From positions 327,501 through 391,500 of the forward strand of contig OU015654.1 in NCBI GenBank assembly GCA_907165275.2: a stretch of 64,000 bases of DNA, in the 5' to 3' direction. The position numbers and the translations under genes were made by a program. Shown in pieces: positions 44,856 to 56,860 of this stretch (the first letter of the stretch is position 1; each line of letters opens with the position of its first letter). The notes beneath the pieces are model-generated. The model worked only from the letters and a program-made list of their open reading frames with translations, ran no database searches and had not been told where the DNA came from. Source of the stretch: Zygaena filipendulae (lineage: Eukaryota; Arthropoda; Insecta; Lepidoptera; Zygaenidae).

Positions 44856-46371
44856 TTATTCTTACTCGATTTCACGAACAATATTCCATCTTATCGTATC
44901 ATCTACATCTTATTTGAATGTGATTGTGAAGTGGATTATTTAAAGCTAATATTCCCATAAAGATTGGAAGTAATATTCGACTACTTCCATTCAGCGATGA
45001 AAACTCTAACAAAAGCCTCATTTGAAACCTTTAGCGCAACAGAATCTCAACCAATGGTGACCGTTTCATAAGAAAAACCCGGCCAAGTGCGGGTCGGACT
45101 CGGGCATCGAGGGTTCCGTACAAACTTGTAGGCATATAATGATGTATTGTAACCACAAATTAACGATTTTCTAATTTTTCTTCATACCTGTGCTTTATGA
45201 CGTTGCTTCTTACTAATTTCATGGTTCTAGGGCAAGTATGAATTAGGTAGGTAGGTAGGCCTCTACTCTCTAGGTCTCTGTAAGTGTCGGAGCTGTCACA
45301 CACACACTTTTTTCTATCTCTTTTCTAGACTGTTTTTATTAATGTGCAGGTTTTTGAGAGCGGAAATGCAGTGCAGATCGTCAAACTAGATATTATGCAG
45401 CAGCTAAACAGATAAACAACACGTCCGCGATACAGCCAGCGACTGACTCCCTCATAAACTTCCGGCCCAGCCATATTTACTGCTTAAACATTCAAGATAA
45501 AGTAGTTTGAATTACTCAGGGGATGTTGCTGTAGGTACGGTCGACAGAAAAATATACCAACACATAGTGCTGTATAGTATTTATAGCAGCTGCCGCTCGC
45601 AGTTTCAACTACGCGAACTTTGCGGCCCCCTCGGGAACTCCGTGCATAAAATAATTTATACGACCGGGTCTTACCTCTCACAAGGTACCCTAGGTAAGTG
45701 TAAATAACAGTACCAGACTTTGTCTTATTAATAGTTAATACTGGCCGTTCCCTCTGCAGTTTCACTTTTCATTTTTCAATTGAAATATTTAAAACTTTGG
45801 AATAGGTTTGTTTTTTTTATCTATAAAGAGAAGCCAAATATGGAGTTTTTTGGCGGGAATCAAAGATGGCGCTTCGGTTATTTATTTTCATGTTAAAAAT
45901 AGATTTTCTGTGTGGTCAAGAAGATATAATATGACATTTCGAGCTGATATCTTCGGTTTCCTCCAAAGAGCTCCGAGAAAGTTTTCGCAAGCTATAGCAC
46001 TGTGGCTTGAACTTTCAAACCGTACAATGAATCATTTTAAAAGAAAATACATTGATTTATTTAATTTACCTACTTGAAACTAGCTAAATGCATTATGCGA
46101 AAGTACATAAAAAACAAGAAGATACTTACAAGCTTCCAAGGGTCATCCAAATATTAGTATTTCCGTAATTTAGGTTCTCCCATACGCATCTTCTTATTAC
46201 TGTTCTATAGGGGAGTAGGAGTTAAACTTCTATTAACCAGATATTTTTTTTATATGGAAATAGAATAACCGTTTTTTGTGTCTAAATTGAAAAATAAGGC
46301 AGATACCTATACTTTTTTATAAACTTAAGTTACTCATATTTACATACAAGTGGCCTATGAGACGTCACTAG
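44856..46371. other. Non-coding DNA with repeat pieces
   Basis: 45076-45125 (CCCGGCCAAGTGCGGGTCGG) is the left end of the family at 47602. 45800-45990 is the partner of 40018-40310. A Helitron-like trace (CCCCCTCGGGAACTCC) lies near 45628. Frames of 66-93 codons are not supported as genes. Confidence 0.45.
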
Positions 46372-46727
46372 TATTTTTTTTTTATGTCATAGGGGGCAAA
46401 CGGGCAAGTGGTACACCTGATGGTAAGTGATTACCGCCGCCCATAGACATCTGCAACACCAGAAGGCATGCAGGTGCGTTGCCGACCTGGAATGGGAATG
46501 GAAACTGACTTTCAAGTGGGGCTGCCGGAACACACCGTTAGGTGCTCGGCGACAGATTTGCAACTTGAAGGTGGTAGCTATAGCCAGCCGGGCATTAGAG
46601 AGCGCCCTACCACCATGCTATGGTTTCCTCACGATGATTTCCTTCACCGACAGCTCAAGCTCATTGTTAGGCTTTGAACCTACGCCTTTGATCCGAACGC
46701 ACCAACCACTGAGCTATCATCGCTGTA
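46372..46727 (-). mobile_element. tRNA-derived SINE, uninterrupted copy
   Basis: Minus strand: A box TAGCTCAGTGGTTGGTGCG, B box GGTTCAAAGCC, body with CTTCAAGTTGCAAATCTGTC, and an A-rich tail at 46372-46383. It is not a tRNA gene: it has no cloverleaf 3' half and it matches the SINE at 32157-33046. Confidence 0.75.
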
Positions 46728-47204
46728 TAGTAGGTTTAGACACAGAGAAAAGAATACATACTACTTATATATATACTTTTACTACTAATATGGGTTATTA
46801 TTGTACGGCTTTATCTCAAGTGGTACACCAATAATGTAGCTTCATATGCAAACAACTCTATTGGGCTGACTGTACACCCGATATATTTCTCCCTCCCCAC
46901 GGCCCGTGACGACACCCGACAAATGACCGACATTAGCAAAATTTGATTTTTATCCGTCCGAAATGAAGAGTGCCAATTCATCAAGAGCTACTTCGCTAGG
47001 GAATGTATTTCTTATTTAGTCCGAGTTCACGGTATGTTTATAATCATGTTGACTACAAAACACAGACTTCGAGAGACTAGGTACTGTTTCAAACAGCTGA
47101 ATTAACTTTCATGTGGTTTTATATTTGTTAGCTTTAAATAATACCGCAGGTGTATAAAGTTTCACTGGAAGTGCGAAATTGACGTAATAATTACAGTATT
47201 TAAT
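46728..47204. other. Non-coding DNA
   Basis: No repeat or coding signal found. Confidence 0.4.
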
Positions 47205-47595
47205 ATTGAAATTGAAATTGAAAGAAATTGGAGTTGAAAGAACTTTATTTGACACAACACATGGATAGCTACAACATACATTAATTTTAAAAAAAGCATG
47301 AATGAGGGACTGCTTCCCAACCGCCAAAAGATCAGAATTGTACCGGGAGATCGCCAGCGCACCAATATTCCTCCCGCCAGGCGAGTCCAATTTGGCGACT
47401 GAGAAACAGACCGACCTGCTTTAAATAATAAAAGCCCTTAAAAATAACAATATTCTGATTGTGTTGCGGCAAAAAGGCGGCCAGCTCAGCATTAGCCAGG
47501 TGGTGCAAAGACCACCCGACGATGATCTTCCGCTGGAGCCTTTAATTAAAATGAATGATGTGTGGAAATCAGCGTGTACTCGCGCAATAATAGAA
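47205..47595 (-). mobile_element. 3' end of another non-LTR element
   Basis: Minus strand: ends CATGTGTTGTGTCAAATAAAG followed by a (TTTCAA)n-type tail at 47205-47235, preceded by a GC-richer stretch (CGGGTGGTCTTTGCACC) that may be 3' coding or UTR. The form of the end agrees with the piece at 10390-10560. Confidence 0.45.
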
Positions 47596-47601
47596 AAAAA
47601 A

Positions 47602-47905
47602 ACACCAGCCAAGTGCGAGTCGGACTTGAGCACGAAAGGTTCCCTACCATTATCTATAAAATACGCAAAGAAAATCGTATTTGTTGTACGGGAGCCCCCT
47701 TAAATATTTATTTTATTCTGTTTTTTTGTAAGTATTTTTTGTTTTAGCGACAACAAAAATACCTAAATCATCTGGGAAAATTTCAATTGTCTAACTATCA
47801 CGGTTCATGAGATACAGCCTGGTGACAGACGCACAGACAGACGAACGGCCAGCAGAGTCTTAGTGATAGGGTCCCGTTTTACCCTTTGGATACGGAACCC
47901 TGAAA
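47602..47905. repeat. Interspersed repeat CAAGTGCGAGTCGGACT family
   Basis: Opens CCAGCCAAGTGCGAGTCGGA and closes TTTGGATACGGAACCCTGAA, with CACAGACAGACGAACGG before the end. This form is very common in arthropod genomes and is probably a non-autonomous DNA element. A 5' piece is at 45076. Confidence 0.6.
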
Positions 47906-48193
47906 AGCCAGCTAACAACTTGACAAACGTGAAACTTCTTTGCGTTAGAATAGATTCATTTAGAAACGTTACATTTGAGTTTCACCTTGAAAAGAAAGAA
48001 ATTTCACTTCAAACAAGAGAATGTACTTAGAGAAATCATGAGGCCAAAATCCGATCATAACCAAATACCTACTCGTATATCGTTTCGAAAACTTATAATA
48101 TTTGACGAGTGACCCAACGCGGCAAAGTTTATTTTCCACCATTCCTAAGGAAGTATGAATTTAAAAATCCGGTCCAGATTATAGTCCTACTAA

Positions 48194-48321
48194 TCCTACT
48201 AATATTATAAATGTGAAAGTGTAGATGTTTGGATGTTTGGATGTTTGGAGGTTTGGATGTTTGGATGTTATCCCGGATTTCCCGCAGGACCGGAAACCGT
48301 GAAATTGCGGGGCATAGCTGG
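48194..48321 (+). mobile_element. Helitron-like repeat with internal deletion
   Basis: TCCTACTAATATTATAAATG, then GGATGTTTGGATGTTTGGAG repeated five to six times, then GGGGCATAGCTGG. The (GGATGTTT)n expansion has replaced most of the body. Confidence 0.6.
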
Positions 48322-48742
48322 TAATACCTATACGTAAATTGCATTTTAGCCTTTCTAAAACATGAAGAAGTAAACTTAGCTGCAAGAAAAAAGGTACAAT
48401 TTCTAGGTAAACAGGCAGCAGTGAAAACAAATTTTAATTATGAAGAATTTAATGTTTTTTTTTTCTTTCTTATTCATGCAGAACAAGAATTTATTTGCTA
48501 AAATTAAATTTAGACGATTGAAAACCCACTTTTATAAACGAAGCTAATTAGTTTCGTCCGTCAAAACAAAATGTATTTCTAGAGTTCGAATTTGTGTATT
48601 CTGAATATTTTCTGTTAGGCAATTGACAGATAGAATCACTCGGAATATCTACCTAGTACATTGCCCGCTGATTAATCCAATAGCGTTGAAACGTAGCTAG
48701 TTGGCACGCAGTGTAACGCGATTAGTGCTGTAAGTTTGATGC
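48322..48742. other. Non-coding DNA
   Basis: No gene or repeat recognised. Confidence 0.4.
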
Positions 48743-49139
48743 CCTATAATAGTAACGAGTGTTTTAATACCCGTGTTATATGCAGTTGCATACACTACTT
48801 TATCTTCACTAATGCAATTAATCAAACAACAAGAGTAAAAGCATTAAATTAAATTCACGCGTACGTGTATTGTCACAGTGATTTTGCCGCCATTAAAATC
48901 TAACCAATGAGAGCGCAGCTGCGCGCATCAATAAAACGCGACCAACCTGATTGGCCCTGCAATCAAGTTGGTCGCGTTTTATTGATGTTATAATGAGATT
49001 TTACGATATCGATGTGGATATTATACCATCATGTGAAATTGCTTAAATTGAGTGTTTTGTTGTCTGCGCTATAACAGTAGTAATTATAAGTCAAGTATTG
49101 GAAACATAAGTAGAATGTTACAACATTAGTGTAGATAAA
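48743..49139 (-). repeat. Hairpin-bearing interspersed repeat, copy 2
   Basis: Inverted partner of 7180-7534. The hairpin occupies 48927-48986 with the same AATAAAACGCGACCAAC arms, and the flanking GCGCGC core and the AGTGTAGATAAA end are kept. An extra 30 bp near 48840-48870 is not in copy 1. Confidence 0.75.
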
Positions 49140-49693
49140 AGAGGATTATCACACTTAGCACAATTTTATCCAAACTTTCCACGAACGCTTTTCTTTTTGC
49201 TCAAACTGCGAAAGTTTGCGTTACGCTGCTGATTAAAACGCGAAGCTCTTTGGAGCCGAGCAATTTTAATTTAATTCTTTCTAAACGTCAATATTGAGTA
49301 CCCACTCCGTTATTCACATTAAGAGAAACTGAACTATGTGGGAGGGTATTAAAACTTTGAAATTAAAATAACTCGCTAGGGTTCAGCACTGTGTAAACGG
49401 TTAAACTTTTAATAATTATACTGCAGAGCTTTAAAAATAACATCGTCTTCGTAATTTCTAAGCAGATCCAAATTAAGAGTACACTATAGCGCGACAGCGG
49501 GCTGCCAACTGAAAACCAGCGCTAGGTGTACCCGCACCTAGCTAATGCTGAGTTGGTGACGCTTTCGGCAGAGCATGCAAGAGATATTATCTATGTCTCT
49601 TTAGATTAGGCACTGTTGATGTTTGTTTCTTTTTCTTGTGCGTTGTGCTGAAATAAATGTATTTTCTTCTTCTTCTTCTATACCAAGGCACTA
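49140..49693. other. Non-coding DNA with a (TTC)n-tailed element end
   Basis: 49480-49680 (plus) ends GCTGAAATAAATGTATTTTC followed by (TTC)n at 49669-49679, like a retroelement 3' end. No coding sequence seen. Confidence 0.45.
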
Positions 49694-50096
49694 TACAGGA
49701 TGTCAGAAAACCTCCGACATATCCGAAAGTATGAACATTTCCTACATCAGTACGAACATTTTAGACGTGGAAATTTAGCTGGGAAATTGACGGTTTCAAA
49801 AAATTAAGCCTCAAAATTTCGTAAATTTTCTTCTACTTATCGCATATTTTTGTAGTTTATCACGTGACCAATATTTTTTTTCTAAAGTAACTTGGTATAA
49901 CTACCTACACAATAACTTGTGTAGGTAGTTATACTGTGGTGTAGATTTGCGAGTAGGTGCATTGCGAGCTGTAATCTTTTTTTTAACCTAAAAATAAAAT
50001 TACATTTCCCAACAATATTTTTATTGCAGAATAACTTCAATTACTATTTTATATGGCTTCCTAGAGGTTATGTCGCCGGTCTTTTTACACCCTGTA
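49694..50096. mobile_element. Foldback element with TACAGG ends and an inner hairpin
   Basis: TACAGGATGT at the left and ACACCCTGTA at the right. Inside, 49895-49912 and 49917-49934 are perfect 18-bp arms (GTATAACTACCTACACAA) with a 4-base loop. Confidence 0.6.
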
Positions 50097-50159
50097 ATCT
50101 GTATATGTAACAAAGGTAAGTAAGGCGAGAAATGTATCCAAGGAACAGGAATATACAAA

Positions 50160-50516
50160 ATACAACGTGTTAATGAATTAACTGAAAACCTGATAAACCC
50201 CATTTAAAAAAATAAACAATAATATACATAATTAAAACATATTTTATGTTCAAAAAATTTATGATTTAAAAGTTATTCAACATTAGTTTGGAGGTGACCT
50301 ATCTACGAAATTCTAAGCGCTACGCCCGCGCCTACCGGTTCGAATTTTTTTGCTGCGGGCGGTGTACGCGCCAAATATTGTATTATAAATAATTTAGACA
50401 TGGGCTAGTAAAAATGAAAAAATATAACCTATATTTAAACATAGTGCGATCGATTCGCTAGTCGATTCTGAGTAAACTACTTTCTAGTTTTCAGTTAATT
50501 CATTAACACGTTGTAT
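50160..50516. mobile_element. TIR MITE (CAACGTGTTAATG family), complete copy
   Basis: The 30-bp ends at 50160-50189 and 50487-50516 are perfect inverted copies (ATACAACGTGTTAATGAATT...). The outer TA pairs fit a TA target. 357 bp, no coding content. Other copies: 39664 and 59970. Confidence 0.85.
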
Positions 50517-50950
50517 ATGTGTAGGTAAATATATACATAATCTCTGACTTCTTAATCTTTTTCTCAGTTTGACAATTTTGTCTCAGATGGGTCATAGTTG
50601 TCCAGGGCTTACATTATCCTCATCATAATCATCTCTTCTCTTTATCCAATATCCAGTGATTATTTAAAACGATACAAAAATGTTTACCCCTGAACTAAAA
50701 CAAGTTGTTCTATACGTATTAGGTAAATGAACCAGCTGCTTGCTCTAAATACCCAAAATAGTAGCTATAAATAGTAGTGCAGAGCGTGCGAACATGCGTT
50801 CGTATTGACTTTCACCCGCCAACCCATCTTCTACTTTCTTGGCCTCATCAGTCTTGTGATTCTATAGTATCTATAGTGTTTATTGAACTTCAATGTCCGT
50901 GATGTACATTGTACAGTTGATGGGAGTCTCAAACACTGCTTCAAGATCGA

Positions 50951-51280
50951 ATAGGGATGTGGACCACTTTTGAAAATCAAAATTCTAATTAGTCCATCAG
51001 TTAGAAAATAAAAAAAACTATAGACACCTATTTTTTGCTTTTTTGTATAAATTAAAATATACAGAGATAAAGCGCATTAAAGTTTAGGATGAGGAGGTCG
51101 TGACGTCTCTAACCGCAAAACCGCCATACAAACTGTCAGAATAGTGACGTCACGCGAAATTTGAACTCAATATATCGCCGTTATTTTTTGATTACGTAAA
51201 AAAAGAAAAAATAAGTGTCCAATATTTTTTAATAATCTACAAGATGGACTAAAAAATAAAAATTAATCGACATGCCCATT
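50951..51280. mobile_element. Foldback MITE with CRE-like palindromes, copy 3
   Basis: Same layout as 17978-18310. One palindrome is intact (GTGACGTCAC near 51146), the other reads GTGACGTCTC near 51100. Confidence 0.8.
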
Positions 51281-52324
51281 ACTGGTTTTCACACCACTGC
51301 CAAGGGCAGGTACCTACTTCCACTGCTGAGCGCAGGCTCCACCTAAGGACTTACAAATAAATGCTTCCCTCAGACGTCACTTAAATGATGTTCTATCTTC
51401 TATTTTGGTGCTTATAGTATTTTTTTTCGTAATTTAATTTTTTTTAAATAGTTTATAAATAAAACAAAAAAATAGAAATATAATTCACTAAAAATAAAAA
51501 ATTGTCTTGGTATACCAGTATTTTCAAATTTGAATAAAAATTAGCCTAGGTAGGTAATAATACTTTTATTGAGTAAATGTTAAATATATTAAAACTAATA
51601 AGGATAACAATGTCATTTGTAATTTTATTTTATTCTGTGATAGATCCTATTAGGCAATTTTAAGTATTCAATGACGTAGATCTTATATACCTATATAAGG
51701 TAATTAAGTAAAACATCGCGGTATACAGAACCCTCTTTTATCTTAAACACAATTTTGTTCTTTTTTATGTAATCACTTACAGTGAGGGCACTCGTCTAGT
51801 CTGGGTCTCGTAATTCGAGTTGATTATTTTTCTGTGAATTAATTTTAAGTGACATTTAATTAAATTCGAGTGTTCTAAGGCTTTATTTATGTGTTTAATT
51901 TGCATTGACTACATTTCTTCTGTGATTAATTCAAAGAGATAACTTTGCAGTTTGTAATGGTGAATAGAAAAGTCAACTGATAAAGATAACAATAATGTTT
52001 TGTTGTTTACATAATATTTACATATTTTGTGGAACTTTGAAGCATTGGAGCCGTTGATCTACTCATTTGAAACTGTCCCAGTTCTTTGTTAAATTAATAT
52101 TTATCTGTAAAATTATTAATGGTATTAACACAAATTAGTTAAAATAAACGTAACTTAATATTTTTACTAAACATTAACCAAGGGCTTAGTATTTCTAGGC
52201 ATAGTAAATAGAATATTATAAGATTTCTTTTATTGAACAAACATACAGATAGACCGACAAAAATACGAATAATTTGTCACTTACACATTCCTGCTTAAAT
52301 AATGGTTTGTTGTATAATTATAAT
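51281..52324. other. Non-coding DNA
   Basis: Very AT-rich. No repeat family, exon or RNA recognised. Confidence 0.45.
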
Positions 52325-52754
52325 ACAGGTGTCCCGTAAATCGACGTCAAGCCAGAACCGGGTGATAGGCTAAGTCGTAACTTAACGAAAAACGTAAAAA
52401 AATTACCGTTAAAATTTATAAAAATTTACACCCTACGACGGTTCCTTAATTCCTGTTGCTACAAACCTTAACTTTTTTTCAATTTTCTTGATATTCTATA
52501 ATCCTGAATAGTGTTTCTGAAAACTACTGCTTAAAATTTAAGTTTTTGCCAATGAAGTTTTCAAAATCATTGCTTTCGTCAGATTTTATTGACTGTCCTT
52601 TTTTTTTAATAGACTATAGCAAAGATTTTTATATTTTTCTGTTTTTTTTTTTTATAATTTATTTACTCAGAAAAAAGTACAGTTAACAGTTGTTATGCCT
52701 TAGCCTATCACCTACGAGTAGTTCTGGCTTGACGTCGATTTACGGAACACACTG
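52325..52754. mobile_element. TIR MITE with CGACGTCAAGCCAGAAC ends
   Basis: 52330-52358 and 52721-52749 are inverted with one mismatch over 29 bp (TGTCCCGTAAATCGACGTCA...). The next block GGTGATAGGCTAAG/CTTAGCCTATCACC continues the pairing. Confidence 0.8.
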
Positions 52755-52796
52755 TATTTAAATTATACTTACCTACGTTGTTTGTGTTGTTTTCTC

Positions 52797-53280
52797 TAAT
52801 ACTTTTTCCCGCAGTGTCACCCGCTTTGATTTCGGGATACCCGCGGGAATTCCCTGGTTAAAGTACCTTATGTCCTGTCCCTAACAACGTGTATGCAGAA
52901 GTTTGTGATAATCGGTTGAGTAATTAAGGCGTGAAAGAGCAACAAAAAACTTATAAATAAACAAACGAACCAACATCCGCATAAAAATATTTATAGTTAA
53001 GATTATATTACATACTAGCTGTTCCTCGCGGTTTCACCCGCGGAAATTTCGGAGATCCCGCAGAAATTCCGGAATGCAAAGTACCTACCCTATGTCCTTC
53101 TCTGTACCCCTGACAATGTGTACCTAAGTATGCAAAATTTCATGAGATTTCACCGACGTTAATTTCGGAGTTTATGTGGGAATTCCGGGATAAAAAGTAT
53201 CCTATATCCGTTTCCTGGTTCTAAGCCGTTCTTGAGTTATAAATAGTGTAACTAACACGACTTTTTTTTATAGATATAGA
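52797..53280 (-). mobile_element. Two Helitron-like repeats in tandem
   Basis: About 52797-53000: TTTCCCGCAGTGTCACCCGC ... GGTTGAGTAATTAAGGCGTG. 53015-53280: CTAGCTGTTCCTCGCGG ... with a doubled middle ACCGACGTTAATTTCGGAG as in 19427-19708. Confidence 0.55.
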
Positions 53281-55559
53281 TACATGAGTAGTAAAATACA
53301 TGCCATATTATGACTATCACAACGGTAAAGCATTTTCTAAATGAACATTTCGATGCAAAAAAAAGTAGTTATGTGGGTACAAAGCATGTATGTACCTACA
53401 TAATATGTACATATGTACCAGGAGCAGCGAAGCGACCGCGACATGAGTAAAATTGTATATTATATACCATTAGCGATGTCACAAACAATGCACTTTGCAA
53501 AATGTCTCTGGAACAATTTACCCCACCCCCCGCCGCTGCGCCCCCCCCCCAGGCCCCGTCACGTCATTGTCTCCTGAAGCATTTGTCCCAGAACTGTGCA
53601 ACTGGCATCAAAAGAATGACGGAATCCCAATGGTATTCAATTGAAATGTAACTTTATTCGGTGGTGATAAAGCTTTGAGTTCTTCGCGAGATTTGTATAG
53701 CGTAAAATTAATTACCAACAACAAAAACTAACAGGATATATCCTTACCGAAAGTTTGTATGTATGGACGCAAAAACTATTGCATGGATTTTAACGAAAAT
53801 TTATAAATAGGATATACATATAACAGAATAACACACAGGCTATATTGTTGTCTGGAATTCCCGCGGGAACTCCAAAATTACCGCGGGGGGAACCGCGTGG
53901 AATGCTAGTCGTATATTATGATAGGTGGAGATTACAAGTCATAAACATAATGTAGCTTTGTTCGGATATATTATATTACCCGCGTGAGTTTCGGAATTCC
54001 TGTAGGTACTCAGTAGCCTTTACTCCTTATAACATCAGCTGATTAGCAATGAAAGTCCCGGTGAAATCGGTCCAACCGTTTCGGAGATTCACTAGCCTGG
54101 GTTTCGGAATTGCCGCAAGATCTCCAAACTTCTTTTATTTAATCTTCTTCTTACAATAACAAACACAACATCGCATGCAGTTTGCACCTGTCAGTATAGT
54201 GATACTTATCCTATTATTTGATGCTAATTTGTTTTTTACTGTAAGTGTTAGTGTTTAAATAAATAAATAAATAAATAAACAAAAAAAGAATCAGCGAAAT
54301 TGGTCCAGCTGTTCATGGGTGATGCCGTGACCAAGGGAAATAGGGATTCATTTTTATATAGGTAGCTATATAATATGTATGTATGTATGTATGTAGATTA
54401 TTTTAGTAAAGATATTTTTCTCTATTCGACCTGTCCCATTACAAAATGTTTTTGACGTGTGTTGTTTTTCTACTGTTTCTCTGAATAAACATTGTCTAGC
54501 GTAGGTTTACTCTGCTTTTTAACAGGATAATGATGTAAAAGAACCGGAGGATATATTTATTCCAATAACTAACGACGAACGGTGGTCTCGCCGGTATGTC
54601 AACCGATCTGTACGTAAAGAAGGATGGCCAAATCGTACTCGATACGAAACAATTATGTCCATATATGATATATAGATGAAAAAAATCCTTATTATTTAAG
54701 ATATTAAAAAACACAAAAAATATCTCTATAAGTAGCCACAAAAAAAAGATATTAATTTTTATGTGGTTTCAGAACGCACCTATTGACGATTCATTTCACT
54801 TATGAAATGACTTAGTATTCAAAGACTATAATTATTCACGTTTTTCTGAATAGTTTTACTAGATAAGTATGTAGGCATCAAATCAACAACTGTGTGTGCA
54901 TTCTTGTCATAAAAAATAATTATATAGGTTCATAGTAAGTATAAGCATTTTGTTCAATTGCGTACATCGGAACGTCATTTGTCTTTGACAAGTTACTTAA
55001 TCTGTGGTCATTGAACCGCACCAGTGATTGTCATTGTTATTTGATTGGCTGGAAATTGACATGACACCCGGCAATCACGCATCTTAATCGCTTCACTTGC
55101 TGTTCTGTGTTTCCTTTGTCGTTTTGACCTAGGCATTTTTTACGCACTGACAACTACCACTTGTGACTACATTATTTCTGTGCTAACTACACTAAATGGT
55201 AAATGTAAATGTAAATGGAAAATGTAAATGGTAGTTGTTGATTCTAACCTCAAATGTATTATTGATGTTATTTTAAAAAATCGTGGCTATTTAGATAATT
55301 ATGATTTTTAAACGGGATGGTATTTACAACATAAACACAAATCAATCTAACTATAGTTTATTTTGGTACATTTAAAATAAAAGTCAAGTCCAGCTCCTAT
55401 AGAAATTTGACCATTGTTCTTTCTGACTTTCTTAATAAAAGAGTCAAGTTTCGATCGTCGGTAATATCGAAAGATATATAATTTATTCTAATACCATCAG
55501 TGAAAGTTATACCAAAAGTTTCATTGTTACATGCGCTTGCTTTCCTTTAGATCTTTACT
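53281..55559. other. Non-coding DNA with repeat remnants
   Basis: 53715-53910 (CGCGGGAACTCCAAAATTAC) and 53980-54120 are eroded Helitron-like pieces. 54230-54287 ends in (TAAA)n, probably a non-LTR tail. (TATG)n lies at 54374-54395, and a C-rich patch at 53520-53560. No gene found. Confidence 0.45.
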
Positions 55560-56077
55560 AGGTGTTCCCTGCGGTTTCACCCGCGTCAATATCGAATTCT
55601 GGGAAAAACAGTACCCTATGTCCTTCCCTGTACACCTGAAAACGTGTATGCAAAATTTCACAACGATCGGTTGAGCCGTTAAGCCGTGTTACTTATTAAT
55701 TTTTTTCATTTATTTATGACAACAAACGGTTTTATACATTGTAATGGAACGTCAAAAACAATTTTACAGTTACAAATAACCAAGCAGTGTCACTTAAGTA
55801 GGTAAATAAGAAATCGCAATATTTTGAGCAAATCACTCTGAGTAGGTACGGCAATTAATTACACATAGTTCGTTAATTTTATCCTACTAATATTAAAAAT
55901 ATGACAGTGTGGATGTTTGGATGTTTGTTACTCAATCACGCAAGAACGGATAAACGGATTGAATGAAATTTGGTATGCATATTGTCAGGGGCACAGAGAA
56001 GGATAGGGTACTTTTTATCCTGGAATTCCCGCAGAAACTCTGAAATTACCGCGAGTGAAACCGCGGGGCATAGCCAG
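55560..56077. mobile_element. Two Helitron-like repeats, opposite strands
   Basis: 55560-55690 (minus, 5' part missing) has CTGCGGTTTCACCCGCGTCA and TCGGTTGAGCCGTTAAGCCG. 55882-56077 (plus) runs from TCCTACTAATATTAAAAATA to GGGGCATAGCCAG. Confidence 0.6.
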
Positions 56078-56334
56078 TAATATAACATTTTTATACATAT
56101 TTCAATTATATGGATCGGATCTCACAGACGAACAAAAAGTACACCTATAGTGTACCTATTTTAGTATTAAATCCTATTATATTATCCGGGGAAATGTGAA
56201 AGACAAAAAATATATTTAAAAATAATCTACGTAATATACATTATAGAAAAAATATATTTTTCTTCAAGTTTCTTGTCTGATTTGAAGTAATATTGAGTTT
56301 CTAGAATAAAACAATTACGAAGTAAATCACTCAC

Positions 56335-56860
56335 CGTTACATACTTCCAAAGAATTTCGCACAATTTCCGAATAAACTCTATTTCTTTGCACAATGAAAT
56401 AACACAATCAGTATATATTTTTAATTGATCCGTTTAATTCCAAAAGAACTTTAGAAATACCGTTGTCACACTCAAATTTCGAACGGCGTCGCACAACGAA
56501 AAGTTTCAAACTTTTCCCGTCGCAAGGAAAATCGGGGAGGCAAAGGAAATCGCGCGCGCCGCCATCAACAGCCGCCGAGGCACTGACGCTCCGCCATACA
56601 GCCAGCCGCGCTGACGAAACGCACCTTCAAAAGGAGCCAGTTCGTTACATAGTAAGATCGAAATTTGATTGTGGTTAGACAGTATGATTGCGCACTAAGA
56701 CGGCTGCTTCGGTGTTTAGTACGAAAAAGGAGACCTGAAAAGCGCATGCGTAGGTCATTCAACCCTTGCAGTGGATGCTGCATCGCCTTCTTGTGATAGT
56801 GACTGCATTTTCGGGGCTTCCCGTACCGTCGCGGCGGTCAAGGTGTTGCGCATAGTAAAA
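56335..56860 (-). promoter_or_regulatory. Candidate first-exon region: donor plus GC-rich block
   Basis: On the minus strand a consensus donor (GTAACG|GTGAGTGA) at 56334 follows a stretch with no ATG-led frame, and a CpG-rich block (56460-56850, GAAATCGCGCGCGCCGCCAT) lies just upstream. This layout would fit a 5' untranslated first exon and promoter, possibly of the DIP-type gene. There is no direct evidence of transcription. The frames of 71-72 codons inside overlap on both strands. Confidence 0.22.

Noticed and set aside
46427..46834. 135-codon plus frame (and 101 codons at 32206)
   Set aside because: Both read antisense through the same SINE family.
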